DNA from: Telluribacter roseus
GTDB lineage: Bacteria > Bacteroidota > Bacteroidia > Cytophagales > Spirosomataceae
DNA length: 64,000 bases
Direction of reading: 5' to 3'
Assembly: GCF_017355915.2 (NCBI RefSeq)
Contig: NZ_JAFEUV020000003.1
Span: 1-64,000 of the forward strand
The notes below the pieces were generated by a model. That model ran no database searches. It was not told the DNA's origin and saw only the letters and a list, made by a program, of their open reading frames with translations. Position 1 is the stretch's first letter. Each line of letters begins with the position of its first letter. The translations under genes and the position numbers were made by a program. Below are positions 16,000 to 24,309 of this stretch, one piece after another.

Positions 16000-16296
16000 T
16001 ATGTAGTAGTGTATAGAAAAGTGTGTGTTGTTGTTATCTCCCTTTATTATGGGAGTAATTTTCCCGCAAATTAAAGACATCTCTCGCTACAACCAAAAAA
16101 GTTTACTAGATTGTTGTCTGACAGTCTATTGATGGTACTTCGCCTTGTCTTACAAAAGGTACTTAATTTGAAGAAACTGATACAGTAGAGCTGTTATTGA
16201 TCTTATCGGGCACTGCTTTGGTCGAGGTAGTAGGAACTTGAAAAGCTTTGGAGTAGGCGCGATAAAAGAGACTTACAATAAAGTAAGTTAAATTAA
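16000..16296. other. Non-coding flank left of the island
   Basis: About 300 bases of AT-rich sequence between the doubtful small frame and the terminator hairpin. No gene, RNA or repeat was recognised. It belongs to the chromosome flank, outside the island. Confidence 0.4.
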
Positions 16297-16330
16297 AAAA
16301 GCCGCTAAATCGTGAGATTTAGCGGCTTTT
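16297..16330 (-). terminator. Ancestral terminator of tRNA-Arg, now displaced
   Basis: A perfect 15-bp stem (16297-16311 with 16316-16330, loop GTGA) is flanked on its outer side by A6, giving a T-run on the minus strand. It abuts the 19-bp att copy directly. Before the island entered, this hairpin would have stood immediately after the tRNA-Arg 3' end. Confidence 0.75.
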
Positions 16331-16349
16331 GTGGTCTCGTAGGGATTCG
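16331..16349 (+). repeat. Left att repeat (tRNA-Arg 3' end copy)
   Basis: The 19 bases GTGGTCTCGTAGGGATTCG are identical to 26484-26502, which cover the 3' end of tRNA-Arg plus one base. The rest of the tRNA is missing here. This is the duplicated core expected at the distal end of an integrated element. Confidence 0.93.
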
Positions 16350-16624
16350 GGTTTCTTAACTTAATCGCCAGTAAATGAGTGCCTTAGTACTGTTGTTAAG
16401 GTAACTTAATACATGATTGTAACAACAAATTATAGCATATATTTCAATGTGTAGCTTCATGTTACTGAAATACAGCACGGTATACTGACAATGTGTTGTC
16501 TCGTTGGTCGATTGTACTGTTTATCATATAGATGTCTGGCGCTTAAGTAGTGGCTTTTACATTTACGAAAAGTCTAGTATATTATGCCCAACTTGATAGA
16601 TGTACACTTAATGAGTTTTCTAAT

Positions 16625-18943
16625 ATGGAAAAAGCCTTTCTTTGCCACAGTAGCGTACAGAAGCCACTTGTTCGATCAGTGATAAGGTATCTTGATGAAG
16701 GAAGTTACGAATATGATGAGATAACTTTTGAAGCAGGTAATGATGTGAATTTAGAGATTGAGAGAACATTGACTCAGGCGGAGATTATTGTCCTTTTTAT
16801 ATCTAATGAGTCATTACAATCTGTATGGGTAAAAAAGGAAATGCGGCTGGCTGAAGAAAAGTATAACCAGAAGGGAAGGCATACAACCCTTACATTTCTA
16901 GTTGATGAAAATATAGAATACACAGATGATCGTATACCTGAATGGCTTAGAAAGAATCTAATTTTAAGGCATCTAAAAAACCCTAAGATAATTGCGGCAA
17001 AAATAAAACATGCCATTAGAGAAAGCATGTACAATAAAAGTGATAAGTTTAGAAGGTTAAGCTCTTCTTTTCTTGGAAGAAACACTGAGATAGGTAAGTT
17101 TGAATCTTTTCACTATCAAAATATAAGATCTAAAAATTTAAGTTTTATCATATCTGGACTGGAGGGTGTTGGGCGGAGAAGCTTTTTACTTGCCTCGTTA
17201 AAGCATGTTAATGTTGTTCCTTCATCTATATCTGAGATGATACTTTTTTCATTAACATCTAAAAATAGTATAGAAGATTTACTTGCTCAACTTGAGAATG
17301 TTCAAGAGGAATTTAACCCTGACGACTTTATGACCTTGTTAAGTTTGGGCTTGGAGGATAAAGTTAATTATGCTATCGATAGAATAAATGAATATCTTGA
17401 CTTTAATGAAATAGTTTGTATAGTAGATGATGGTTGTATTATCAAACCTAGTCATAGAGTTGCTGAATGGTTTATAAAATTTGTTGAATCTAATAAAATC
17501 AAAAGGAAGTATGGATTGAATATAGTAAGTAGATACCGGCCTAATAACTTATCTGAATGGCCTAACTCTCTTATTCATATTCATTTAGAGGAGATGAATA
17601 AGTCTGATCAAGTTAAGTTATTTAACTCTTTTATAGGTGATACGGATATAGGGTTAGATGCTGAGCAAAGTAATTATATTTATCAAATTTTGAATGGCTT
17701 TCCAGATCAGATAAAGTATGTAGCTCAAACTTTACTGCAACATGGATATCATACTCTTAAAAATAATCCTAAATCTATACAGGATTATTCGGATAAGAGG
17801 ATTAACGTCGTTGTTAAAGCTTTTTTAGATGATTTGGAAACGAGAGATATATTAATTTTGTTAAGCCAACTAGACTGTGTTTCTGAAAAGATGCTGTTCA
17901 AGATAGCGTCAGATCATAAAGCTCTGAATGATGGTTTAATAAAGTTACATGTTGGTGGCGCAATCGAGAGAACAGGTGTAAGTGGGGAATTGATTAAAGT
18001 AAGTGAGTCTATTGGAGACTACGTTAAGAGGAGCAAAGTACAGCTTAATCCTAGTTTTCAACAAAAGTTAAGAAAGAGAATAAAGGAGTCTTTAACGATG
18101 GATGGCACCATTACAGCGGCTGACTCGTCAGAGTTACTAATAAATATTAAAGCTCTCATTAAATCTGGAAATAAAATTAATTCTAAATATTATATTCCTT
18201 CATTTGTACTACAAGCTATATCTGACTTGTATAATAATCAGAATTACAGGTCAGTTGTGGAGCTTGCTGAAATTGTTTTGGAACGGAATAGCCATGATTT
18301 AGATATCATTTATCAAGTTAGATATAACTTATGTATGGCACTGGCTCATCTTTCAAGAAAGTCGCAAGAATATAAAGATAGTTTTTTTAGGCACTTGCAA
18401 TATTTAGAAGGGGCAGATTATAACTTTGTAAAAGGCTTTTTTCATAGAGTTGTAAAACAAGATAACTTTGCACAGAAAGAATTTGAAGAAGCAATCAAGA
18501 GGAGACCAACTTTTTCGAGAGCGAAAAGAGAGTTAGTTACTGTTTTATTAGGCCAAGATAAGCCAGTAGAGGCTCTTAAGTGGGCGAAAGCTAATTACGA
18601 AGAGGGGTCAAGTAACCCTTATCATATACATGCATACTTTCAGTGTCTGATTAGAGATGCTAAACCAGTGCAGCACAAAGCGTTACTTCAGAAACTTTTA
18701 GCTGAAATTCAAAATGTCGTAATCATCAAAGGACAGACTTTTTATTCATCAATGCTTGGGCAGTATACTTGGATTATAGAAAATGATTATGCAGAAGCTA
18801 TAAGAATTTTTAATAACGCTATCATAAAAGGAGATAAAGTATATGCGCCTAAGGCTTTACATAGACTTGCAACCAAATATGGTATGATTCCATTAGCTAA
18901 TTCAGTTGCAAAGTATTTTGAGCAGGAAGAGTTAGAAGAATAG
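16625..18943 (+). CDS. TIR-STAND NTPase-repeat protein (candidate antiphage)
   Basis: From the ATG at 16625 the protein has 772 residues. An in-frame GTG at 16550 would add 25 residues with no domain. A TIR domain (about 1-140) opens with EKAFLCHSS and has the putative NADase glutamate E72 in SVWVKKE. A STAND-like NTPase follows: a P-loop GLEGVGRRS (178-186) with Arg at the usual Lys position, and a Walker B IVCIVDDG (D268-D269). The C-terminal half is helical, with TPR-like repeats from about 560 (FEEAIKRRPTFSRAKRELV). TIR-STAND proteins of bacteria act as abortive-infection sensors that deplete NAD+. Its G+C is near 30 %, lower than other island genes, and it sits alone with its own terminator. 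Confidence 0.85.
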   Translation: MEKAFLCHSSVQKPLVRSVIRYLDEGSYEYDEITFEAGNDVNLEIERTLTQAEIIVLFISNESLQSVWVKKEMRLAEEKYNQKGRHTTLTFLVDENIEYTDDRIPEWLRKNLILRHLKNPKIIAAKIKHAIRESMYNKSDKFRRLSSSFLGRNTEIGKFESFHYQNIRSKNLSFIISGLEGVGRRSFLLASLKHVNVVPSSISEMILFSLTSKNSIEDLLAQLENVQEEFNPDDFMTLLSLGLEDKVNYAIDRINEYLDFNEIVCIVDDGCIIKPSHRVAEWFIKFVESNKIKRKYGLNIVSRYRPNNLSEWPNSLIHIHLEEMNKSDQVKLFNSFIGDTDIGLDAEQSNYIYQILNGFPDQIKYVAQTLLQHGYHTLKNNPKSIQDYSDKRINVVVKAFLDDLETRDILILLSQLDCVSEKMLFKIASDHKALNDGLIKLHVGGAIERTGVSGELIKVSESIGDYVKRSKVQLNPSFQQKLRKRIKESLTMDGTITAADSSELLINIKALIKSGNKINSKYYIPSFVLQAISDLYNNQNYRSVVELAEIVLERNSHDLDIIYQVRYNLCMALAHLSRKSQEYKDSFFRHLQYLEGADYNFVKGFFHRVVKQDNFAQKEFEEAIKRRPTFSRAKRELVTVLLGQDKPVEALKWAKANYEEGSSNPYHIHAYFQCLIRDAKPVQHKALLQKLLAEIQNVVIIKGQTFYSSMLGQYTWIIENDYAEAIRIFNNAIIKGDKVYAPKALHRLATKYGMIPLANSVAKYFEQEELEE

Positions 18944-18976
18944 TACAATGCTATTTGCTTTTAATAATTGAGCTCG

Positions 18977-19022
18977 AAGCCTAAAGTATAATGCCTAAAA
19001 ACATTATATTTTAGGCTTTTCT
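18977..19022. terminator. Terminator between TIR gene and XRE gene
   Basis: A long stem of about 17 bp (AAGCCTAAA-g-TATAATG with its complement) with T-runs on both sides lies between the convergent TIR gene and the minus-strand XRE gene. Confidence 0.8.
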
Positions 19023-19087
19023 TTAGTTTGATGCGTCGTAAAGTTTTATATAATCTATATTTTTACTTTTAGTAGTTTGTTAAAATC

Positions 19088-19540
19088 TTAAATTTTTGGC
19101 TTTTTTATACTGTTTAGTTTTTCATCATTAGATACGTCTTCTGCAATATCTTGAATTAAGTTTAGAAAGCCACTGTTTCCTTTCAAGGAGCCTTCTAACT
19201 CAGCTTCTTTACCCTTCATTGCTCCTGCAATAATTTCAAACATTCTATTTATGGTGTTAAGACTTTGTTCAACTTTGGCTTTCTCAGCCTGTAACTGAAC
19301 TATTTCCTTCTCTAACTCTGCAACTCTCTCATTACCTCCTGTCTCTTCACCTAGTAAAGTAGTAACACTCACTCCCAATATATCAGCAATTTCATAGAGC
19401 CTCTTCACGGTAAGCTCTATATGACCGTTCTCTACCTTGCCATAGTTGTTTTTGGCCATGCCAATCTTCTCTGACATATCCATTTGGGTAAGTCCTTTGG
19501 CTTTTCTCAATTCCCTTATATTCTCTAAATATCTCATCAT
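19088..19540 (-). CDS. XRE-family regulator with coiled coil
   Basis: The protein has 150 residues. Residues 5-62 form a Cro/CI-type helix-turn-helix (LRKAKGLTQMDMSEKIGMAKNNYGKVENG). A predicted coiled coil (about 70-100, AELEKEIVQLQAEKAKVEQSL) is likely to drive dimerisation. The tail is acidic and polar. It is divergent from the small HTH gene at 19661 across 120 bases that contain an inverted repeat and a promoter, the layout of an element switch. The same plan (HTH then coiled coil) is seen in the chromosomal XRE gene at 57450. Two start codons, ATGATG, are possible. Confidence 0.88.
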   Translation of the reverse strand: MMRYLENIRELRKAKGLTQMDMSEKIGMAKNNYGKVENGHIELTVKRLYEIADILGVSVTTLLGEETGGNERVAELEKEIVQLQAEKAKVEQSLNTINRMFEIIAGAMKGKEAELEGSLKGNSGFLNLIQDIAEDVSNDEKLNSIKKPKI

Positions 19541-19611
19541 ACAAATATAATTTTCCTAAAAGATTGTTAAAACCATCCAAATGGAAAAATAAGTAGCTCA
19601 TAATATTGACT

Positions 19612-19636
19612 TATATTCCTTTTGAATATACTTTTG
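19612..19636 (+). promoter_or_regulatory. Promoter overlapped by inverted-repeat operator
   Basis: TATATTC (19612-19618) and GAATATA (19624-19630) form a perfect 7-bp inverted repeat with a 5-base spacer. Its right arm overlaps TACTTTTG (19629-19636), a match to TAnnTTTG. Initiation would lie near 19643, before the ATG at 19661. Another half-site, GGAATAT, occurs just before that ATG. A repressor bound here would block the promoter; the divergent XRE protein is the natural candidate. Confidence 0.6.
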
Positions 19637-19660
19637 GCAAAAAGTAAATATATAAGGAAT

Positions 19661-19936
19661 ATGCAGACGATCCAACAGAGTGTACAGAACCGATTACAGG
19701 AAGTAATTCGGCAAAAGGAAAGAGAAGGTTTTCCTTTCAAACCGTCAAATGAGTTCTACCGTGGAATAAAAATCCATAAACGGCGTTTCGGGCAATTTCT
19801 TAGAAACGAGAAACAGCCAACACTAGACGAGCTAGTAAGAATAGCTTCAGTTCTGGCAGTCAGTCCAACAGATCTTTTCAAAAACGAAAGCCCGGCTACT
19901 ACTGCGAATAGTACCGGGCCAAGTCAAATCATCTAA
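19661..19936 (+). CDS. Small HTH regulator of the island
   Basis: From the ATG at 19661 the protein has 91 residues. An upstream in-frame start at 19622 would lie inside the operator and promoter. It holds one XRE-like helix-turn-helix (FYRGIKIHKRRFGQFLRNEKQPTLDELVRIASVLAVSPTDLF, residues about 29-70), with short unstructured ends. It is the first gene of the rightward module (integrase, VapE, primase), starting 21 bases before the integrase gene. It resembles excisionase or activator-type regulators that precede integrases in small Bacteroidota elements, but its exact role is not shown. Confidence 0.8.
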   Translation: MQTIQQSVQNRLQEVIRQKEREGFPFKPSNEFYRGIKIHKRRFGQFLRNEKQPTLDELVRIASVLAVSPTDLFKNESPATTANSTGPSQII

Positions 19937-19957
19937 CCTTTTCACAATTAAACTCTT

Positions 19958-21259
19958 ATGACTATGGTAAAATTAGCCAATTCCCATTTAAGTCCTACAA
20001 TCAACCAGGCAAGCAGGTATATAAGTGATGGTAACAGTACCTCACGTATAGCTTTTTCCGTATCATTTGGCATCCGACAGCCAGACAAGCTACCACGAAA
20101 CACAGAAGGCTACATCTACATGTGGCTTAACTATGGCCGTAAGCGTTTGGCCTTTAGTACTGGTATTAAGGCTATTCCTAAACGATTTAATTCAAAAACA
20201 GGTGAAGTAGAAGGAGAGCCCGAAAAAACTATGGCACTGGCTACTATGAAGCACAATGCCGAAAAGTATGCTTATGAATTAAAAGTCACGGAGCGTACTA
20301 TTGACCTACCTCTTATCAAAGCCGTTGTACTTAACACTTTCATTGAATCAATACCACTTCTGGTAGAGTGTGTAAGGCTGTTCAATTTGAGGGTAATAAA
20401 TCAGCTCTATGAAACGGGAGACCTTGAAAAGGGGTCTTACGATAAATTGCAGGGCTGGAACAAGCACATAGAAAGTTGGGTGAGTAAGAAGCTAAGTAGC
20501 AAAGCCCGTATAGATGAGTTAGTTCCGGCTGATGCCAACCATTTCTTTTTCTGGCTCAGGAATAAGTGCTTTCTATCTCATAATGTAGCCGTTCGGATAG
20601 TAGCCCACCTGAAAAGGATTCTAAATTATGCCGTAGAGAATGAATGGATTATGCGTAATCCATTTATGAACTATCGAAAAAAGCTGGAAAAGAAGAAGCT
20701 GGATTATCTGACAGAACAGGAAATGGAAGTGCTTGAAACGGCCAAATTTGCTAGCCAGGCATTAGACCAGCTAAGGGACGTTTTCTTGTTTCAGTGCTAT
20801 ACCTCTCTGAGTTATAATGAGCTTAGGGATTTAACACCCTCCCATATTGCCTATGTGGATGGCTATGCTTACATCAGAATTGCCCGTAAAAAGACCTCTG
20901 GTAAAACGGGTATAGATCAGATCATACCGCTTGTACCACAAGCCATATTATTACTTCAACAATACCAAGAACACGAGATTTGCAAAAGGTACGATAGGTG
21001 CTTTCCTGTCCAATCAAATCAGAAGTTTAATGCCCTCCTGAAGCAGATTGCTATGGTAACAGGTATCAAGAAACGCCTAACCTCCCACGTAGGCCGGAGA
21101 ACAGCAGCTACTCACTACCTGAAGCAAGGCGTTCCCCTGGTGTCAGTCTCGGCTATGCTTGGTCATAGCAATACCCAGGTAACACAAAACCACTACACCC
21201 ATGTACAGCCAGAAATGGTAGTACGTGACTTTAAGCCCTTTCTCAAAGTAGGTTCCTAA
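19958..21259 (+). CDS. Tyrosine recombinase (island integrase)
   Basis: The protein has 433 residues. An arm-type DNA-binding domain (about 30-110) and a SAM-like core-binding domain (about 130-235) precede the catalytic domain. Catalytic residues seen are a lysine in RKKTSGK (about 311-316), H377-R380 in SHVGRR, H403 in LGHSN and nucleophile Y413 in NHYTHV. The first catalytic arginine is replaced by S285 (YTSLSYNELR). IntDOT and other Bacteroidota integrases are known to have a non-Arg residue at this place, so the enzyme is probably active. It should act on the 19-bp core in tRNA-Arg. A second ATG two codons in is possible. Confidence 0.95.
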   Translation: MTMVKLANSHLSPTINQASRYISDGNSTSRIAFSVSFGIRQPDKLPRNTEGYIYMWLNYGRKRLAFSTGIKAIPKRFNSKTGEVEGEPEKTMALATMKHNAEKYAYELKVTERTIDLPLIKAVVLNTFIESIPLLVECVRLFNLRVINQLYETGDLEKGSYDKLQGWNKHIESWVSKKLSSKARIDELVPADANHFFFWLRNKCFLSHNVAVRIVAHLKRILNYAVENEWIMRNPFMNYRKKLEKKKLDYLTEQEMEVLETAKFASQALDQLRDVFLFQCYTSLSYNELRDLTPSHIAYVDGYAYIRIARKKTSGKTGIDQIIPLVPQAILLLQQYQEHEICKRYDRCFPVQSNQKFNALLKQIAMVTGIKKRLTSHVGRRTAATHYLKQGVPLVSVSAMLGHSNTQVTQNHYTHVQPEMVVRDFKPFLKVGS

Positions 21260-21287
21260 CTATTTCAGAACCTTTATCAACAAAAAA

Positions 21288-21311
21288 TCCCCTTTCCGGC
21301 CAGAAAGGGGA
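21288..21311 (+). terminator. Hairpin after integrase gene
   Basis: A 9-bp perfect stem (TCCCCTTTC/GAAAGGGGA) with a 6-base loop follows the integrase stop codon. There is no T-run, so it may be a weak terminator or an RNA-processing site. Confidence 0.4.
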
Positions 21312-21341
21312 CAAATTCAAATTTTTAACACCCGAAATATT

Positions 21342-22619
21342 ATGTCTAAAAATACAAAAAGATTTTCAGATTCTGAAAAGAACAATCAATCCAACGGCAA
21401 TAAAGTTTCGCAAATCTCAAGCTATTTAAAAGCTAAGTATGATTTCAGGTATAATGAAGTGACGAAAGAAACGGAGTACAAACCTAAAAATTTAGAGGAT
21501 TATAGCCCTATTGATGAAATGGCTATTGCTGATTTGCGCTTGGATCTGTCAGAACAAGGCTATACGGCTTTCAAAGGATTGCTAGATGATCTCCTGAAGT
21601 CGTCACGGTTCCCACAGCGGTTTAACCCTTTCAAAGCGTACTTCGAGACTCTTCCGGAGTGGGATGGCAAAAATGACTTTATCAGCGAACTTACTGACCA
21701 TGTACGGCTAGAAGATGAAGGTCAAAGGGAATGGTTCAGACTGATGTTTAGAAAGCACTTGATGAGAACGGTTGCTTGTGCCTTACGTAAGCTGTCATTT
21801 AATAAGCATTGCTTAGTTTTCTTGGGGAAGCAAAATGATGGTAAAACCTCTTTTATAAGGTTTTTAGCTCCTGTAGAATTAAAGGACTATTATAAAGAAA
21901 ACCCACCATTAGATCATAAAGATAGTATCACAGCTTTGGGAGATAACCTAATTATCAACCTTGACGAGTTAAACGACCTGAATAAGACAGATGCGAATAA
22001 GATCAAGTCTTTACTTTCTCAGGCAGATACTAAGGTCAGGCGGCATTATGCAGTAAAGGACTCTGTACAGGTACGGTATGCTAGTTTTTTTGGGTCTACG
22101 AATGAACGTGAGTTTTTGAATGATCCTACCGGAAGTGTTAGGTGGATTGTATTTGAAATTGATGGTATTCAACACGACTACGGCGGGGAAAGGGGGTATT
22201 CTAAGCGTGTGAGCATAGACAACATTTGGGCACAGGCTTATACGATGGTAATGGAGGGAGAAGCCTTTGATTTAACAGCAAGCGAAGTAAATAGGGTAGA
22301 AGAAATAAACCAGAAGTATCAGCGAAGTACATCGGAAATGGACTATGTAGAGAAATTTATCAAACCCTCTGAGAAGGGAGTCCCTCATACTTTTGCCGTA
22401 ACCCCTACAATGATTCTGGATGCTATCCATGCAGTTACAAAAACCACAAGCAAGCTAAATATCGTACAGCTCGGTAAAGCCCTGGTTAAGCACAAGTGTA
22501 AGAAGGTCTCAATACGGCTGATTCCAGATTCTAACCCTGTAAACAGGTACCTCATAACAAGTGACAATCCCGATTTTTTGAATTTTCTGGCCGCTCATGC
22601 TGACTACATAACTACATAG
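21342..22619 (+). CDS. VapE/VirE-family ATPase (replication module)
   Basis: The protein has 425 residues. The N-terminal 60 are polar. Residues about 95-330 match the virulence-associated protein E fold, an SF3/AAA-like helicase. The P-loop is GKQNDGKTS (162-170, K168), the Walker B IINLDEL (D208-E209), and the sensor region YASFFGSTN is followed by a distal RWIVFEIDG. VapE proteins support replication of phages, satellites and mobilizable islands, often with a primase, as here. A short C-terminal segment (DAIHAVTKTTSKLNIVQLGKALVKH) resembles a winged DNA-binding domain. Confidence 0.88.
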   Translation: MSKNTKRFSDSEKNNQSNGNKVSQISSYLKAKYDFRYNEVTKETEYKPKNLEDYSPIDEMAIADLRLDLSEQGYTAFKGLLDDLLKSSRFPQRFNPFKAYFETLPEWDGKNDFISELTDHVRLEDEGQREWFRLMFRKHLMRTVACALRKLSFNKHCLVFLGKQNDGKTSFIRFLAPVELKDYYKENPPLDHKDSITALGDNLIINLDELNDLNKTDANKIKSLLSQADTKVRRHYAVKDSVQVRYASFFGSTNEREFLNDPTGSVRWIVFEIDGIQHDYGGERGYSKRVSIDNIWAQAYTMVMEGEAFDLTASEVNRVEEINQKYQRSTSEMDYVEKFIKPSEKGVPHTFAVTPTMILDAIHAVTKTTSKLNIVQLGKALVKHKCKKVSIRLIPDSNPVNRYLITSDNPDFLNFLAAHADYITT

Positions 22620-22876
22620 CTTCAATCCTACTCATTGTGCTCTGCTAGACAGCTATTTAGCCTGTATATAACTTCTATATTTCTTCTTAGCTACAAAGGT
22701 AAATACTACTATACTACAAACTAGCCAGATTTTGATTTTGAAAGCATAGATGTAGATAAGTTTTACCGCTAAAAGAAAAAGGATAACTAGCTGATAAGAA
22801 GATAAGTAGCGCAGTTTGTAGCCATGTATTGAAGTGTAGTAGAGTATTTTAAAAACTAAAAAATAATTCAAGATCC

Positions 22877-23800
22877 ATGACAAATACATTTTATAACAAC
22901 GCTGAGCTAGTTCAGAAAGCGAAGGAAGTTTCAATAGTAAAGCTTCTCCAGTCAGTAGGAGTGGAGCCAGTAAAAGAGATAGGTAAGGAGCTACTCTATT
23001 ACTCACCTTTAAGGACTGAGAAAACTCCTTCCTTCTTCGTAAACCCTTCCAAGAATCGCTTCAATGATTTTGGCGGATCAGATGACATGAAGGGCGATTG
23101 CATAAGACTTGCTCAATTGCTTCATGAATGTAGCTTTCTAGAGGCCGTAGACAGACTTCTGGCGTTGGAACGGGTAGAACTCCCATCTTTTTCTTTTAGC
23201 GGTCTCAGAGCGAAAGAAACGGCCAATAAAAACTTTGAAGTCGTACATACTTGTAAGCTCAGAAATCCAGCTCTTATTGAATATGTAGAGAGTAGGGGTA
23301 TTACTCTGGATATAGCCGATATATACATTAGGGAAGTCACCTATCGCTATAAGGGAAGAACCTTCTTTGCTGTTGGCTTTGAGAATGACAACGGAGGGTA
23401 TGAACTAAGAAACGGCTTAGGCTTCAAAGGTGGAAAGACAGCTAATGGTATCACCACCTTTGAACGTGGCTCCCAATCTGCAGCTTTGTTTGAAGGATTC
23501 TTTGATTTTCTCTCGGCCTTAAAGTACTACGGCAGATTAAGCCCTACTATCACTACAATAGTACTGAATAGCTGTAACAATCTGAAAAGGGCTTTACCGC
23601 TATTGACTAACCGTTTAGTGGTTAACTGCTTTCTTGATAATGACAAAACAGGCGATACTACGCTAGAAAGGCTGGAAAAAGAGGGTATAGAGTGCAAGAA
23701 CTGGTCTAAAGAGCTGTATCCTACCTGTAAAGATTTCAATGATTTCCTGATACAGAGCCATAACAAAGTAGTAACAAACGGCCCATTACTGAAAAAGTGA
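22877..23800 (+). CDS. Toprim primase with cysteine-free CHC2 domain
   Basis: The protein has 307 residues. Residues about 10-85 follow the CHC2 zinc-finger domain of DnaG-type primases, with YYSPLRTEKTPSFFVNP, but the zinc-binding cysteines and histidine are replaced (YSP for CPF, DFG for CFGC). A Toprim domain follows (about 190-270), with catalytic E in ALFEGFFDFL and the DxD pair in CFLDNDKTGD. It should make primers for island replication. Similar zinc-less forms occur in Bacteroidota mobilizable elements. It lies downstream of VapE after 257 bases without a convincing gene. Confidence 0.85.
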   Translation: MTNTFYNNAELVQKAKEVSIVKLLQSVGVEPVKEIGKELLYYSPLRTEKTPSFFVNPSKNRFNDFGGSDDMKGDCIRLAQLLHECSFLEAVDRLLALERVELPSFSFSGLRAKETANKNFEVVHTCKLRNPALIEYVESRGITLDIADIYIREVTYRYKGRTFFAVGFENDNGGYELRNGLGFKGGKTANGITTFERGSQSAALFEGFFDFLSALKYYGRLSPTITTIVLNSCNNLKRALPLLTNRLVVNCFLDNDKTGDTTLERLEKEGIECKNWSKELYPTCKDFNDFLIQSHNKVVTNGPLLKK

Positions 23801-23853
23801 TTTTACCACCGATTAGACCCCATTTATAAACGATGTTAATCCCATAATCAATT

Positions 23854-24240
23854 ATGAAAAAATGTAAAATATGCTCAAATCGATTTGAGCCAACCCGGTC
23901 AGATGCTCGCTACTGCTCCAATGCCTGTAAACAGAAAGCACATAATCTAAGGAAGAATGAGGTACAACAGGCTGACGCTCCGAAGCTGGTGTTTTACCAC
24001 GATGAGTACCAGGAAGTATGTAATATGTTTGGGTTAGATTATGAAAGCTTGCCTTTCATGTTTTACTGTTTCCTCAGAAAGGGTATTCCCTTGAAGGCTA
24101 CCGTACAAAATGTCTATGACTACATAAACTCAGTATGGCATCATAATAACTATGACCAGATTCTAAAGACTAATGCGTATCGTAACTTCATTGAAGATTT
24201 CTTGGGTGGCGAATTTATTATCCTTTCAAATAAAAGCTGA
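23854..24240 (+). CDS. Zn-ribbon protein of the island
   Basis: The protein has 128 residues. An N-terminal zinc ribbon (CKIC at 4-7, CSNAC at about 22-26) is followed by a basic stretch (KQKAHNLRKNE) and a helical domain with no recognised family. It closes the replication module, and a strong terminator follows. The chromosomal protein at 832-1188 shows the same kind of N-terminal ribbon. Such proteins recur in Bacteroidota mobile elements, but their function is not established. Confidence 0.8.
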   Translation: MKKCKICSNRFEPTRSDARYCSNACKQKAHNLRKNEVQQADAPKLVFYHDEYQEVCNMFGLDYESLPFMFYCFLRKGIPLKATVQNVYDYINSVWHHNNYDQILKTNAYRNFIEDFLGGEFIILSNKS

Positions 24241-24252
24241 TAATATCTAATG

Positions 24253-24294
24253 CACAAGTACTCCATTTATATCTAAAAGGAGTACTTGTGTTTT
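24253..24294. terminator. Terminator between replication and R-M modules
   Basis: A perfect 12-bp stem (CACAAGTACTCC/GGAGTACTTGTG) followed by T4 lies between the convergent Zn-ribbon gene and the methyltransferase gene. Confidence 0.75.
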
Positions 24295-24309
24295 ACTTAG
24301 CATCTATTT

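Noticed and set aside
16550-16624. GTG start extending the TIR protein by 25 residues
   Set aside because: The TIR fold begins directly after the ATG at 16625 (EKAFLCHSS), and the extension has no domain character.
22653-23006. 117-codon hydrophobic minus-strand frame between VapE and primase genes
   Set aside because: It overlaps the primase start, its hydrophobic residues come from AT-rich DNA, and both neighbours are on the other strand. A shorter form (22653-22889) cannot be fully excluded.
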